Positions 32,581 through 44,798 of a stretch of 64,000 nucleotides of DNA are shown one piece after another. The position numbers and the translations under genes are program-made. The notes beneath the pieces were generated by a model, which did not search any database, was not told the DNA's origin, and was given only the letters and a program-made list of their open reading frames with translations. Each line of letters opens with the position of its first letter. Position 1 is the stretch's first letter. The stretch spans positions 1-64,000 of the forward strand of contig JAGFNK010000286.1 in NCBI GenBank assembly GCA_025769875.1, read 5' to 3'. This stretch comes from Russula earlei (lineage: Eukaryota > Basidiomycota > Agaricomycetes > Russulales > Russulaceae).

Positions 32581-33039
32581 ATGGAGTATTGGCAGCAGTG
32601 AATCGAGTTGTATATGTACCAATCCATTGCAATGCCATCATTCTATAATTCGTGGCGGCGGAGACACCTGCTCAACATGTATTTTGTCCTTCGTTGACTG
32701 TTTACACATGGTTAGGCATTATCGTAAGCTTCATTACTCCTACAACTGCAAAATCGCCAATGCAGCCGAGGTGTGGAACGTAGCCCACTGCCCGTTTATA
32801 GGGTTTGTTTATCGTAGGATCGCGTCAGATTGTGATTGAAGACAATAGGGGTTGTGCAAAGTACCTTGAATGAGGTGCCATCGCAGCCGAGTACCTTGGG
32901 AGGTTTGTTCATGGGAATAAAGAAAGTTGTGCATTGAGATGATGTGAGCGAGCATCGTGCCCTATACCACTTTTTCTTCCGGTTCTCTCACCTGCCCCGC
33001 TCCACCAGGAACTCCGCCATTAGATCAAGGAGAATTTAC
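32581..33039. other. Intergenic between macro-domain and kelch genes
   Basis: Nothing recognised apart from possible 5' coding sequence of the kelch gene close to 33000. Confidence 0.5.
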
Positions 33040-35604
33040 ATGTCCTCAGGACATAGGAACGTCCCGGTCAGTTTATTCACGATCCCCCGTCATAGCTATT
33101 GGTTCCTCACATTCTACTGTACCTGGCTCAACAAAATAGCGGCACCGGACAGTCTACCCATGGTCTCTACATCGTCTGCCCCCGGGGCCGTTGCCATCAC
33201 CATTTCCCCGATATGGACATGCGCTCCCCGCGACGGCTACTGCCGCCGGCGAGTTGTTCCTTTTCGGAGGTCTTGTACACGAATCTGCGCGCAATGATCT
33301 ATTCGTTTTCTCAACACGGGATCTATCTGCGACACTCTTGCAAACGAGTGGAGAAATTCCTAGTCCTCGTGTCGGACATGCCGCCGCGCTCGTTGGCGAC
33401 ATCCTTTTGATTTGGGGAGGTGACATGAGTACCCGTGGCCAGGAGGCGCCCGAGCCCCAAGATGATTCACTTTATCTGCTCAACCTTGGTATGTCAGACC
33501 TTTGTCCAAATGTGTCCAAATTGATCGGAGGTACTTGCACTTCAGCATCGCGAGAGTGGACCCGTGTCATGATCAATGGTACCAGGCCCGTCAGTCGTTA
33601 TGGTCATACCGTCACAATGGTCGGTTCCAAGCTTTTTGTGTTCGGTGGCCAGGTAGTTGGGGAGTTCTTGAATGATATGTGGGCATTCGACTTGAACTCT
33701 CGTACGCATTCCCATCGCTGCTATAAACCTTCTTAATTTGACATTTCGGCCAGTGAAATCTGAACCTGTTTGGGAATCATATGAACCCCCAGCTGGAAAC
33801 GAAAAGCCCCCTCGAAGGTCGGGTCATGTGTCAGTGACCCGTGGTGACCGCATCGTCATGTTCGTTCTCCCTTTTGCCCTCATCCTCCAACTCTTTTTGT
33901 TATAACGCCATGCAGATTCGGGGGGTACCGACGGCCGACATCACTATAACGACACTTGGTTGTTTGACGTCCCACGTCGGAAATGGAGGGAACTACGATG
34001 CAGTGGGTACATTCCGTCTCCGCGTGAAGGTCACGCTGCCGCTCTCGTCGACGATGCTATGTATGTCTTTGGTGGGCGTGGTGTCGATGGAACCGACTTG
34101 GGTGATTTGACTGCATTCAAGTTATCGAGTGAGTGATTTGGCACACCTAACTACGTGCGCCTCTGTTCACATACGAAATCTAGTCCAGAAATGGTTTAAG
34201 TTTCCAAATATAGGCCCAAGTCCAAGTGGAAGGTCTGGGCATGCCATGGCTTCTAACGGGTCACGGGTCTTTGTGCTCGGAGGGGAATCGTCAATTGGAG
34301 CTCAATCCACGTTTATTCACGTCCTCAACACAAGTGCGTGCTTTTGTCATTTGATGTGTGCGGTCTCCAATCTTAAAGACTTAGAACGCATCAAGTACCC
34401 GAAACCTCATGCTAATGCTGTCAACTTCGGCGGTAATATCCAACCTGCGCGGAAGTCGTCCCCCGACCTCTCAACCCAGGTGGATCCTGAACAGCCAACA
34501 CCGCCCTCACGGGGTACCAATGCGACACGTCCTGCCTCTCCATTCCGACTAGTTGTCAACTCCGAAAGCACGGTCTTCCATCAGAATGTGAGCGCACAAC
34601 GCGTGGACCTGAGGACTCTTCCATTGCCACCCACTGGTGGGAGTGGTAGGTCAGGATTTGTCTCTGGTCACGATGATGACGGCGAGGCCTCGACTCAGCC
34701 AGCAGTCCCTGAGAGTGCACTACTTCCTAACAAGGAGAGCGCACCTAGCCCTCCCGCACATGGAGGGACGCCTACCAGTGCGATCCAAGAAGCTGCGTAC
34801 TACCGTGCGATGTTTGCGGCACTCGAAGAAGCATCCGAGGGAGATGTTGCGTGGCTGCAGGGCGAAGGTCTCGTGGAGCTTGAGCAGCGGTCGTCGCGGA
34901 CGCTTGCTGCACTAGCTGGGCGCGTGGCACAGTTAAGTGAAGAGCTTGCAGTGAAGAGTGCTCTACTCGACAAGGCCGAGGCAAATGCCGCACAAGCAAC
35001 GAAGCGCGCGGAACTGCTGGAGACGCATGTTCGCGTGCTACGAGAGAGAGATGTTCACAAGCGGCATGCTGCCACCGAGCTCCGCGAATATGTAGATCGA
35101 CTGCTCGCACAGGCGGCGCAGAGGGACGCGGAGCTCTTGGACGTGCAGGCACGGCTTGATGAGCTGCTGCTCTCTCGCGATCAGTACGTGCGCGCGCCTG
35201 AGCAGGCTCAGAGCACGCTGCAGAAAGCAACATCGCGCGCTGCAGAGGTTGGCGAGCAGAATTGGAAATACGAGATGGAGCTTTCAGGGCTGCGAGGCCA
35301 GCCCGAGGCGAGTTCGTCGGCCGTCCGTGACCTCCTGAGTGCAGCGGATATGGACGAACCTCCTCACCCGCATCACGACCCCGAGATGGCCGAGTGCCGA
35401 ACCATACACGAACACCCAGAGCGCGTGCAAGCTCTGGAGGTTGAGGTGATGTCGCTACGTGCCATGCTTAGGGATATGACAAACCTGCTTGAGGAAACGC
35501 GCGGGGAGCCTGAAAACGAGCGCCGCAAAACAAGCGAAAGTGTCATTTTCACTGATGATGCATCGGTGGACATGAAAGAGGGAGTCCCGGAAACTAACTA
35601 CTGA
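33040..35604 (+). CDS. Kelch-repeat/coiled-coil protein, Tea1-like cell-polarity factor
   Basis: Likely first exon 33040-33066 (MSSGHRNVP), then from 33140 VYPWSLHRL...PFPRYGHALPATA, the hallmark start of fungal Tea1/KelA kelch domains. About six kelch blades follow, each with an R-x-GHA/GHT and a [LV]FGG or WGGD pair (33200-34330), over several short introns (for example about 33857-33914). From about 34750 to 35560 the protein is a Glu/Ala/Leu-rich coiled coil (AALAGRVAQLSEELAVKSAL and on). Tea1 marks cell ends and organises microtubules and the polarity machinery in fission yeast. This protein (about 750 aa by eye) is shorter than typical Tea1 (over 1,100 aa), so it may be a truncated paralogue. 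Confidence 0.75.
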
Positions 35605-35791
35605 GCCTGGGCCCTTGTATGTTCACAACATGTATCAATGTCGATAGCCATGAAGATGAAGATGTTCATTATCTTATCTAATCATCCTTAACCGCCATCA
35701 AACGTCCACGTCAACATCATCAACGCCAACGCCTACAACTCCCTACGTCCTTTGCCTACACCTGCATCTGTTCAAAGTCCTTTGGGGAAAA

Positions 35792-36667
35792 ATGTTTTCG
35801 GAGGAGCTCAAAACGCTACGGAAGCTTGGCTTTCGCCACGTGTGTTATCACCATTTCACTCGTCTTCATTCGTTGTTGTTCTGATGAAAGGCGTTGACTC
35901 CTGCCCCCTATAGCTCCTGCTTCAGGTCCTCAATTTCGCCTCCGTCCTCGCTTCTGGTCTTATGATTTGGAAGGCTCTCGGACTGGTCACCAACACGGAG
36001 TCGCCGATCGTCGTTGTCCTCAGGTGCGCCGTCCTTCCGTCTGCTCCATTCTCTCCCTCCCCCTGATCGCGTCTGCGCTTTTGAATCCGCCTAGCGGCTC
36101 CATGGAGCCAGCGTTTTACCGCGGAGACCTTCTCTTCCTCGTCAACCCGCCGAACACACGTTACCAGATCGGCGACATCACAGTTTACAAGATTCCTGGA
36201 CAGGAAATCCCTATTGTGCACCGGGTCCTCGAGACGCATGACATCGCGAAGACGGTCAATGGGTGTGCTTTCATCTGAGCGATCCTGTGTCTTGATGCAT
36301 GCTCAATGACTCTTTGCAGCGTCCGTGAGGCCGTGCGCCGCCCTGAAAACCAGCTGCTGCTTACCAAGGGAGATAATAACTATCTCGACGATGTTGAGCT
36401 ATACCAAGGCCTCGACTGGTTGGAGCGAAAGCACATTGTAGGGAAAGTTCGAGGGTGCGTGCTCACACACGATGACAGTGATTTGATTGTGATTTATTCT
36501 TTCACAGATTTTTGCCATACCTCGGTTATGTGACAATTGTCATGGTACGTTGTAGACCCTCTCCTTATCAGTCTCACGCGGATTTGCTGTGGCAGAACGA
36601 TTTCCCCAAGTTGAAATATGCCGTTCTGGGCGGACTGGGGCTGTTAGCCCTCATACAACGCGAATAG
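35792..36667 (+). CDS. SEC11: Signal peptidase complex catalytic subunit SEC11
   Basis: Cleaves signal peptides of secretory proteins in the ER membrane. Six exons join cleanly: [16 protein letters not shown], then [20 protein letters not shown] (membrane anchor), SPIVVVLS joined to GSMEPAF (the catalytic Ser in SGSMEP), [18 protein letters not shown] (catalytic His), [10 protein letters not shown] (catalytic Asp region), VGKVRG joined to [10 protein letters not shown], and [14 protein letters not shown] at the end. The Ser-His-Asp set and the short length (about 180 aa) are as in Sec11. Introns are 50-80 nt; the second begins at about 36022. No lesion seen. Confidence 0.95.
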
Positions 36668-36885
36668 TCGATTCCTGTCATCCAAGCTTTGTTTGCAGAT
36701 AACCTACCGAATAACAATGTTACATGAGTCCAGGCGCACACATCTAAGTAACAATGAATCCAAGAGGCGATGTAGTAACGCCGGTCATCGGAACGCGATA
36801 AATAGCGATTCGACTGTCTCTAGCCGGCGATTCAAACTACAAAACAGGAAGCATGGAAATAAAACATGACCCGCCGGAGCATGTA
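36668..36885. other. Short intergenic spacer
   Basis: Between the SEC11 stop and the GH47 remnant; nothing recognised. Confidence 0.5.
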
Positions 36886-37690
36886 TCGTGCATATGAGCG
36901 CACTTCGAGTGAAAAACGGGCTCCAGGAAGATGCTCGCAAGGCCTGGAGGCTTGCGTGCCGACTTCAGAACAGCCATCACCTGCACAAGCAACTCACTCG
37001 CACGACTAGGCACCACCAGCTAATCCGAGCCTACCTGTTCAGCTTTCATCCAGTAAACACATCCTCGTCCGTGAGCTCCGAGAGGTACCGGAACAAGAGC
37101 TGCCACGTCGACGCCTCGGCTGTGCTGACCAGGCCTTGGGAGTGCTGCTGTCCCCAACCCCCCTCGCGTCGTTGGAGATTTACCATAGGAAAGGGGAGTC
37201 CAGAAGGAGTATCGAACACGGTCGACATACGATCAGCGAGATCACGCGCACGCTTCAGGAAAACCGAGTCGCCACCAGAGTGATGGTATGCGGAAAGAAG
37301 GCCGCCAAGCACGCGGATTGTAGTCTGCAGGATCAGAATGGATACAGAGTGCACATAGCGGGCGCAAGAAAGGACGCACCTCGAAGGTGTTGAAGTTGGC
37401 GTCACGCTCGAAGGTCAATTTAAGCTCGATCCAATGGCGTGCGCGTCGGTGCTCTGCGTCGAGTCCCATAAAGAGCATCGTGTCTGGCGCATCGACGACG
37501 GTGTAGCCAATTCCGATTCCGCCTGCTTCCGTGAGGTTGGAGCCTTGGTGACTGATTGGGCTACTCGTCCGCTCCCATCGCGTCTCTCTCTCTGCCTTCA
37601 GATCAGAGCCACGTCCATGCCCAAGTGCTCGTGAAATGCGCGCCGTATGCTAGCCAGGCGTGCTACTGACGCATGTCATGCATGGATTCA
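36886..37690 (-). pseudogene. GH47 alpha-1,2-mannosidase remnant
   Basis: Class I mannosidases trim Man residues from N-glycans. On the minus strand the pieces read HAWLAY (about 37655), ERDAMGADE, then in another frame ISHQGSNLTEAGGIGIGYT, DTMLFMGLDAEH, TIRVLGGLLSAYH, FDTPSGLPFPMVNL, TAEASTWQLLFRYLSELTDED, and, frameshifted again, VMAVLKSARKPPGLASIF. The frame breaks after DE (about 37568) and within the DVFTG stretch near 37050, where two extra bases displace YWMKAEQ. Both the N-terminal membrane part and the C-terminal third with catalytic residues are missing, so I call it a pseudogene. Some indels could be assembly errors, but the truncations could not. Confidence 0.8.
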
Positions 37691-38179
37691 GAGGAAGGAC
37701 TGAGTGGGAGCACGTACTCGGAAAGCCGCAACAAGAGCATCACGCTTTGGCGTGTCGGCCTCAAGGCCAACATAGTTACCCGGGCTCCATCCGGACAGAT
37801 ATTTACTCGCAGTACCTCCTTGGCCCAACCAAACATGGACAACCTGCCCTGCAGACTGTGCATACTATTGACAACAGTCACGACTCCACTTGTGCCGTAA
37901 GAGAAAAGCTCACCAGATACAGTAAGTGCAAGGACATGTGAAAATGACAGTAATTAACCAAGTCAAGTCTGGGTTTGGGGGACTATTTAATGCCGGTGTT
38001 GTAATCAAGCCTAATCATAGTGAGGCAGGAATGGGATGCCCCGCTCTCAGTGTGGGTGGGAACACCAGGTGCTTCCCCTCTGAAGAGTTGGTGTCGTTAT
38101 CTTACCCGGCTATCGCCAGCTTGATCTGATATTGCACCGCATTCACCTCTTGTTGTCGAACCCACTACCATAACATCCT
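37691..38179. other. Intergenic, no gene recognised
   Basis: Short open frames on both strands without motifs. Confidence 0.5.
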
Positions 38180-41100
38180 ATGTCGAAAGGCCTTTTCTCT
38201 CGCTCTCATAAACGTGCTGGAAATCGAGATGCAGAAAACGCGCGCACCACTGCCGTCGCTGGATTAAAGCTCTCACTCTCCGTGCTCAAGGAGACCGCAG
38301 ATGCAATCCCCCCTCCAGCAGGATCCATCATAAAGGGAACTCTCGCTGGGCTGCTCCAAGTCATTGACATCGTCCAGGTACTCTCTTCAGCTCTGATAGG
38401 CCAGAAATGATCTAATAGGACGATACTCCAGACCATGACCAACAACGTCGACGACATTGATCAATTGATACAACGTATAAAGCGCCTCGAACAATCTATT
38501 TTCAGACCACTCAAAGGAAAACAAGACATCCAGGAATCTGTCATCGAATCCGTCATTAAACTTTTCAAGTAACTCTTTCCTTGCTTCCGAGTCTGAGAAT
38601 TTTGTTGCAACTATTCCTAATCCAGGTCTCTTGAAACTATCACGAATGACCTGCAAAAGATCCACTCGCGTGGAAAGACAACCAGATTTTTCCGTAGCAG
38701 AGAAGATGCCGCCTCCATCCAGAGTCATGTCCAAGCAATCTCGGCCCTCATCGAGGATTTTCTCGCAAGTCTTCCGTTCCTGGTCATACATATTTAACAC
38801 TTCTGATATCTCATGAGTACAGGCTGAAGCCGCCTTGAGCGGTCGAATCGAAGGCACTGTGCGTTATTCTCAGACATTCCAGATATGTCTCGTTCATCTG
38901 AATCACCCAGGAAATACGGCGTGAGATTAGTCGTGTTCGCGTAGGGGTGGTACGTTTCTCTTACGCCAATTAAAGATCTTCAGTAGCTAATAGGTCACGC
39001 AGCAAGCATTACGTGATATCCGAGGTGAGAAAACATGTTACAGCGCCCTGAAAATTATTGATTTATTTATTATAGTTCACGATGAACTATCCAACTTTCA
39101 TCGAGCTCGGAAGGCACGTTATAATTGTTCCGATGAGAGAAAGAGACGTGCGTGTTTGGAACACACACGCGAGAGCCTGCTCGAGACTATCTACCAATGG
39201 ATCAATGACTCGACAGAGGCTATACAAGAACAACGCACTGTTACTACTTCGGACGATCTGATGCTTCCTATTCATGTCACCCCAAACAGGCGCCGCATCT
39301 TCTGGTTGTCTGGTGGTGCCGGGACCGGGAAATCCACAATCGCACAGAGCATTGCCGAGTATTGTGCCAGGAACACCTGGCTTGCTGCGAGCTTCTTTTT
39401 CTCAAGTAACGACAGCGAGCGAAACCACCCACAACTTGTATTCAGCTCAATTGCTCACCAGCTGGGCACGACATTCCACCAACCACTCGCGTGTTTTATG
39501 CAAGATGCGGTCGCAGCTAATCCAGATATTTGGTTCTCTAATCCATCAAACCAATTGCAAGAGCTCGTCATCGAACCAATCCAAAAGTCGATCCTTGCGG
39601 GTCAAGCATTTCCATCACCTGCTGTCATTGTATTAGACGCGCTCGATGAGTGCAAAGACGACGACGCGACCTCATTCATTGTCTCTCTTCTCTCGGCCCA
39701 CATTGACAAGCTTCCGTTCTCCCTTTTCCTCACGAGTCGACCCGAGCCCAAATTGCACCTGCCATCCCTCCCTCCTCCTCTCCTGTCTCATACATGTCCG
39801 TTCTTCCACCACGATATTTCAAGATCATCTCTCGACCATGACATCAAAGCGTTTTTAATCCACGAGCTTACTCAAGTTGGATCTCGCAACGAGGACCTCC
39901 AGGGAAAGGATTGGTTCACTGAGGACGACATCCACACACTTGTCCAACTGTCGGATGGACTGTTTATCTTTTCCGCCACCGCAGTTCGATTTATCGAAAA
40001 TCCTGATGTCTTAAACCCATTGAAACAGCTCCATGAACTAGTCTCTGCCAAACGATTCCCTGGAGAGTCAACTCCTTATCACCACCTAGACCAGCTGTAC
40101 CTCACGGTCTTGCGTAACGCATTTCCCCCATCATCCCATACAGACACAGTGCTCCGCTTGCAAAGAGTTCTCGGTTGCATTGTTGTACTTTGTGACCCTA
40201 TCTCTGCGAGCACCATATCAGCTTTGCTCAGAAACAATACGAGCAAAGATGCTCCTGTAGCAAGCATTTTGCAGCGCCTTCGTTCAATCGTCATTATTCC
40301 TTCGGACCCCGGGACAGTCCAAGTGATGCATGCATCCTTCCCAGATTTTATCGTTGATCCAGAACGCTGTACAGAGCCCAAGTTCCTGATCGATACTTCG
40401 CTGCATCATGACTATCTCGCGATTGATTGTCTGGAGCAACTAAATATGCTTCAACGGGATATATGCCAGATTGGAGACTATTCAAAGTTGAACAGCGAGA
40501 TTGGAGATATCTCAAAAAGAATTGCAAAAAACATTCCGCCAGCGATGCAATATGCCTGCCGTCATTGGGCCGATCATCTGGCGAATTCACTGCCGTCAGA
40601 CGAGCTGCTTGATGTCTTGGGAAGATTCTGCTTCGATCACAGTTTGTACTGGGTTGAGGCTATGAGTCTGATGGACTCGCTAGATGCTGTCATTCGCGCT
40701 CTGAGAGTCGCTCAGAAAGGATTATTAGTGAGTTGTTTGAACGAGGCTTGAATTGTGTGCAGACCGTTCATCACGGATTACAGACGTTCGCCGACCCTCG
40801 AACCGACATCGTTGAGATGCTGTGTGATCTTGAACGGTTTACACTTGAGTTCTTTGATCCTATCAGCGTTGCAGCCCTGCACGTCTACTACTCGGCCCTT
40901 CCATTCACCCCAATGTGCTCAAAAATCTGGGCACACTTCGGCCGAGACTTGGAGGAATCTGTTATAGTGCTGAATGGAACGGAACAATCATGGAATCCGT
41001 GCTTGCGAACGATGGAGGGCCACCACGGTTCGGTCACAGCCGTCGCGTTTTCGCCAGACGGCACCCGGATTGCCTCTGGGTCAGATGATGGCACAGTCCG

Positions 41101-41746
41101 GATGTGGGACGCGAGTACTGGCGCCACCGTCAACACCCTCGAGGGCGAGCAAGGTCGGGCCACAGCCGTCGCGTTTTCGCCAGACGGCACCCGGATTGTC
41201 TCTGGGTCAGCTGATGGCACAGTCCGGATGTGGGACACGAGTACTGGCGCCACCGTCAACACCCTCGAGTGCCACCACGATTTCGTCTTCGCCGTCGCGT
41301 TTTCTCCAGACGGCACCCGGATTGTCTCTGGGTCAAATGATGGCACAGTCCGGATGTGGGACACGAGTACTGGCGCCACCGTCAACACCCTCGAGGGCCA
41401 CCAAGGTTTCGTCTTCGCCGTCGCGTTTTCTCCAGACGGCACCCGGATTGTCTCTGGGTCAAATGATGGCACAGTCCGGATGTGGGACACGAGTACTGGC
41501 GCTGCCATCCAGACACTCGAGAGCGACTGGATGTTAGTGCGTGCCATTGCAATGAATGGCTTGTATTGCAGTACCGATGGGTGGGTTTATAAAGCTCATG
41601 GAACCCATATCATCAGACTTTGTTGGGTCCCAGTTTCTTTCAGGCCACGGTGTCAAGATTCATACAAGTCTAGTCTAGTACTATGTTCACGAGATCGCAC
41701 CGTTATCCTGCACTTCCCACCCAGCCAGTTATCGCATCTCTCTTAA
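38180..41746 (+). CDS. NACHT-WD40 (NWD) NLR-like protein
   Basis: Fungal NLR architecture, used in other fungi for non-self recognition and programmed cell death. N-terminal helical region: exon 38180-38378 (GLKLSLSVLKETADAIPPP...), exon at about 38430 (TMTNNVDDIDQLIQRIKRLE), then FFRSREDAASIQSHVQAIS. A possible stop near 38815 is resolved only by assuming unusual splicing, so this linker may be broken. From about 39070 the NACHT module: CLEHTRESLLETIYQW, P-loop GGAGTGKST (39316-39342), Walker B VIVLDALDEC (about 39625), TSRPEPKL. A 35-nt intron (40728-40762) joins the helical part to four WD40 repeats (41015-41518) and a short tail. Intracellular sensor by family knowledge; its ligand is unknown. 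Confidence 0.8.
41015..41518 (+). repeat. Four near-identical 126-bp WD40-coding repeats
   Basis: Units 41015-41140, 41141-41266, 41267-41392 and 41393-41518, each coding 42 residues with VAFSPDGTRI.SGS and DGTVRMWD.STGA. They are nearly identical at the nucleotide level; differences concentrate at the positions after GH/EQ/HH and before GT (for example SVTA, RATA, FVFA; DD, AD, ND), which face the variable surface of the propeller. Confidence 0.92.
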
Positions 41747-42771
41747 GTGGGGATGGCATTTCAGTCGGTTTCCGACCCTGCGCCCTTATTTAACATCTCT
41801 TACATTCTACTTATAATTACATTTCTTGCAAAAGAAACGTCCATTTTAATTAACACAAGCAGCAAAGACATTTCATCGTCACGAGAACAGAGGCACACAG
41901 GATGGATGATGGAGATACTTTTTCCGACCATGGCTGATGTTTCGTTTGTCGCTGACCTTACTCACACAGATAGATCGACAGGTGATGGAGCGAGATCAAT
42001 GTTTCCATTGGATAGCACTTAGGCGCTGGAGAGGTGGTACTTTGAATGTGAGAGCCATCTGTCACGCGACGGTGAAGGAATTATCAAAGTTGACACCGTT
42101 CCCTTTGCCACGGAGTTCAATGTGCAATCTTTGTGGCATGTATTGCTGCACCCTGCATGGGGAAATTTTCACAATGTCCTGCTGTCCGGTGGGCTGTTGC
42201 ACAGCAAACAGGCAGAGCAACCCACCTTAGGGGTTGTACTCATCAGTAAACTGGCAAATTAGATTCCAGGTTTCTGGAAACTTGAAACCCAGAAACTCGG
42301 AAACCTATACTGCTCAACTCAGATCATCAAAACCTTTACAGTACAAAGACAAGAAGGCAAATTTAAAAATGAAATGAAATGAAAGGGATGTATCTGAACG
42401 CTCCAGAGGAGTGTCGCCCCTCTGTCTGCAATATAACCGTTAGGACTTGCTTGATGTTAACAGAAAAGGAAAGGTGCACACGTGTTTCGTGTCCTCTGCT
42501 ACACTATAATCTGAAGTTTGAGGACCCGCCTTTCGTTTACGAGCCTGAGATTCCATCATTGCAAACCTGAGAAGGACGGCGGCGGGAATTCACAAACTGA
42601 ACCTCGGCGGCGGAAACGAATTAGACCTAAGCCCGGTGAATGGTACATTTGTCGGGAGGTCCACGCCAGATATAAACACAATCGGCCCACCGCCAAACGA
42701 CACATGATGAGATTCCCATCACGCCGGCGCACCAGCAGGTCCTCGAGCAAGACGCGCGCTGTCAAGATAGC
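41747..42771. other. Intergenic, no gene recognised
   Basis: About 1 kb without a trusted coding region. Short open frames at 41747-42022 and 42518-42802 have no motif. Confidence 0.5.
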
Positions 42772-44000
42772 TCAACTATGCGCGCCGTTGCTCGTGGGTT
42801 GACAGGTGGAATTCGGTCCTTCCATCCTCTCAGCTCGAGTCGTGTCTTTACCCTTCACCTTGCTCATGGTCGCTTCCTTCTCGAGCTTCATCGCCCGACG
42901 TTCCGCATCGGCCTCAAGGGCTGCACAAAAGCGGCGCCCGTCCGCGGTGTACCCGCGCCGCATAGAACACGACTTTCGCCGCGGCGCGCGGAGCGCGAGG
43001 CTTGAACAGGGCATGCAGATCCGACAAAGCTCGCAGCGCCAGCAAAGGCTCGTCGTCTTCAACAACGAGCGGCGGGCGCAACGATGTGGGGGCCGCGTCG
43101 CGCAACAAGAGGCGCGCGAAAGCGGCAGATGTGATTGCGCCCCGCGCAAGTCTCGTCAATGTCCCAGGGAGCGCGGAGACGGTTCGACGGTGCGCCACGT
43201 ACCACGTCAAAGCGTGAAAATAAGTCCGTGGTCACAGACTCAGATTTTGGGGGAAGCGTGTCTTGTCATCCCGCACGTTAAGAAGAGGGTGCGAGACGAG
43301 ATATGAGAGTACGAGCATCGGGCAAGGATGCAAGTGGGTACGCAGAAAGATGTCGCGATGCGTACGCATATGCAATGCCCCACGCACAAGAGCCCAGGGA
43401 AAGCAAGGCATGTTGTGACTTACATTATGGCAACCAAGTTGTATGCCAGTAGGAAGGACGGAGCGGATAGAGATATTGTCGGGGCTGCCAACAACGCTTC
43501 CGGTATGACCATGAGATCCGGAAGTCGTGTAGCACGCGATACCGACGCATTAACCTGAGGTGCATTCGATGAGGTAACCCACCAGGGTGTAAGAATGTCG
43601 TCGGCAAGGTCCGGAATATTGAGAAGAGTCTTCGCCAGCTCAGAAGCAGGACTTGCTACAACGGGCGCGCTCCTCTGAAATCAGCACAGCACATACTTTG
43701 TCCGCAGGGGCACTCTCTAACAAGAATTTGCCAAACCCACACCAGCATACCCAGACAGAACTCACCAAGGTAAGGTCGATGCCGGCCAACCGCCGCTCGA
43801 GGTTATCACATCATCGTCTGGATATGCAAAGGGGTCATCAAGGCCGCCCTCTTCGAACCGTTTAAGAAGATCCATCATGGCCTTTCGTTCCGCAGCAGAT
43901 GTTGACGGTTCTGCGCGGATGTCAGACGCGAGTTGATCCCGGTAAAAATGGTCCTGAGCATTGCGAGTGCGTCTGCGGTAAATCCTTTATAAGTGCACTG
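42772..44000 (-). pseudogene. ZNHIT2-like (HIT zinc finger) gene, frameshifted and N-terminally eroded
   Basis: Pieces on the minus strand follow the order of fungal ZNHIT2/HIT-finger proteins: DHFYRDQLASDIRAEPSTSA and AMMDLLKRFEEGG (43850-43970), then frameshifted ERRLAGIDLTL, then after an intron ELAKTLLNIPDLADD...PWW, LPDLMVIPEALLAAP, LAYNLVAIM (43420-43680), then HALTWYVAHRRTVSALPG...LALRALSDLHALFK...KVVFYAAR (42930-43220), and in another frame GRRFCAALEADAERRAMKLEKE. There are at least two frame breaks, and the zinc-ligand cysteines upstream are not readable. The family assists assembly of R2TP/snoRNP-type complexes. It is either a decayed copy or damaged by assembly indels. Confidence 0.6.
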
Positions 44001-44587
44001 CGAATATGAAGGTGGCTGTCATCGGATCCTCATGCCTCTGCGCAAAAACAAGACGGCGAGCAATAAGAGTAGGTTGCACCGTGGACAAGAGTATCGGGAG
44101 AGCTGTCGATGACATCTGATGGCAGCACTGAGAAATACAATTTGCCACTGCCCGTCCAGCTACGTACATCCCGCAGAATGGAGGTTTGCCATCCAGGGAA
44201 TCCGCCGCAGTCGCTTGGGCCGGGGTCAGGATCGACTGGGACGAGGTCATCAGACGAGACGAAGCAAACGCTCTGAAGCCGACGAAGCCTTCAGTCACGT
44301 GAGCATGATACCCTCCCGAACAACCCACTGGGGAGCAACAGGCATAAACAATAAGACAATACAACAGACACTTAGTTGGTTAGCACGTAATGCAATAACT
44401 ACTGACCGCCTCATAAAACATTCTGAAATCCCTCTAGCCGTCCCTTACTTACGTTGTAAATAAGACAAGTCAAATTACTTCCCACAAACGATGTACAATG
44501 ACCACTAAAATGCTTATCATTTGCTGGATCCAAGTACTTCACCGAGTGGTGAGTAACAACAGAGACAGCAAAAGAAAGAGCAAGAGT
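44001..44587. other. Intergenic, no gene recognised
   Basis: A 125-codon minus frame (43987-44364) has no motif; it could include remnants of the ZNHIT2-like 5' end. Confidence 0.4.
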
Positions 44588-44771
44588 CCCCTGACGACAC
44601 GAGCCAGTAGTGCAGCGGCAAGGTCATCATGTCCTCTGGTTGCAAGCAGAGCCAGAGGAGCAGGGGTGGCAAAAATTAGATAACCAGTAATGGAGGCGGT
44701 GCCCCCATAATAGTGGTTAAACTATTAAGAACAGATACTACACTTGATCTAAGCCAAAAGGCCAGAGTGGT
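44588..44771 (-). ncRNA. U2 spliceosomal snRNA
   Basis: Minus-strand sequence starting about 44771 reads ACTCTGGCCTTTTGGCTTAG, then ATCAAGTGTAGTATCTGTTC, the most conserved stretch of U2, including GTAGTA, which pairs with the intron branch point. A Sm site TAATTTTTG follows (about 44667-44675), then hairpin CCTCTGG...CCAGAGG and a second stem TGATGAC...GTCGTCA, as in U2 stem-loops III/IV. Length is about 184 nt, normal for a fungal U2. The 3' end is set at the last stem and is approximate. Confidence 0.93.
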
Positions 44772-44798
44772 AAGGATTTCGGAGACCAAGGTGCATGG

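Noticed and set aside
40888..41547. Minus-strand 219-aa frame with repeats, and a plus-strand 187-aa repeat frame
   Set aside because: Both are shadows of the WD40 repeats; the repetition comes from the DNA repeats.
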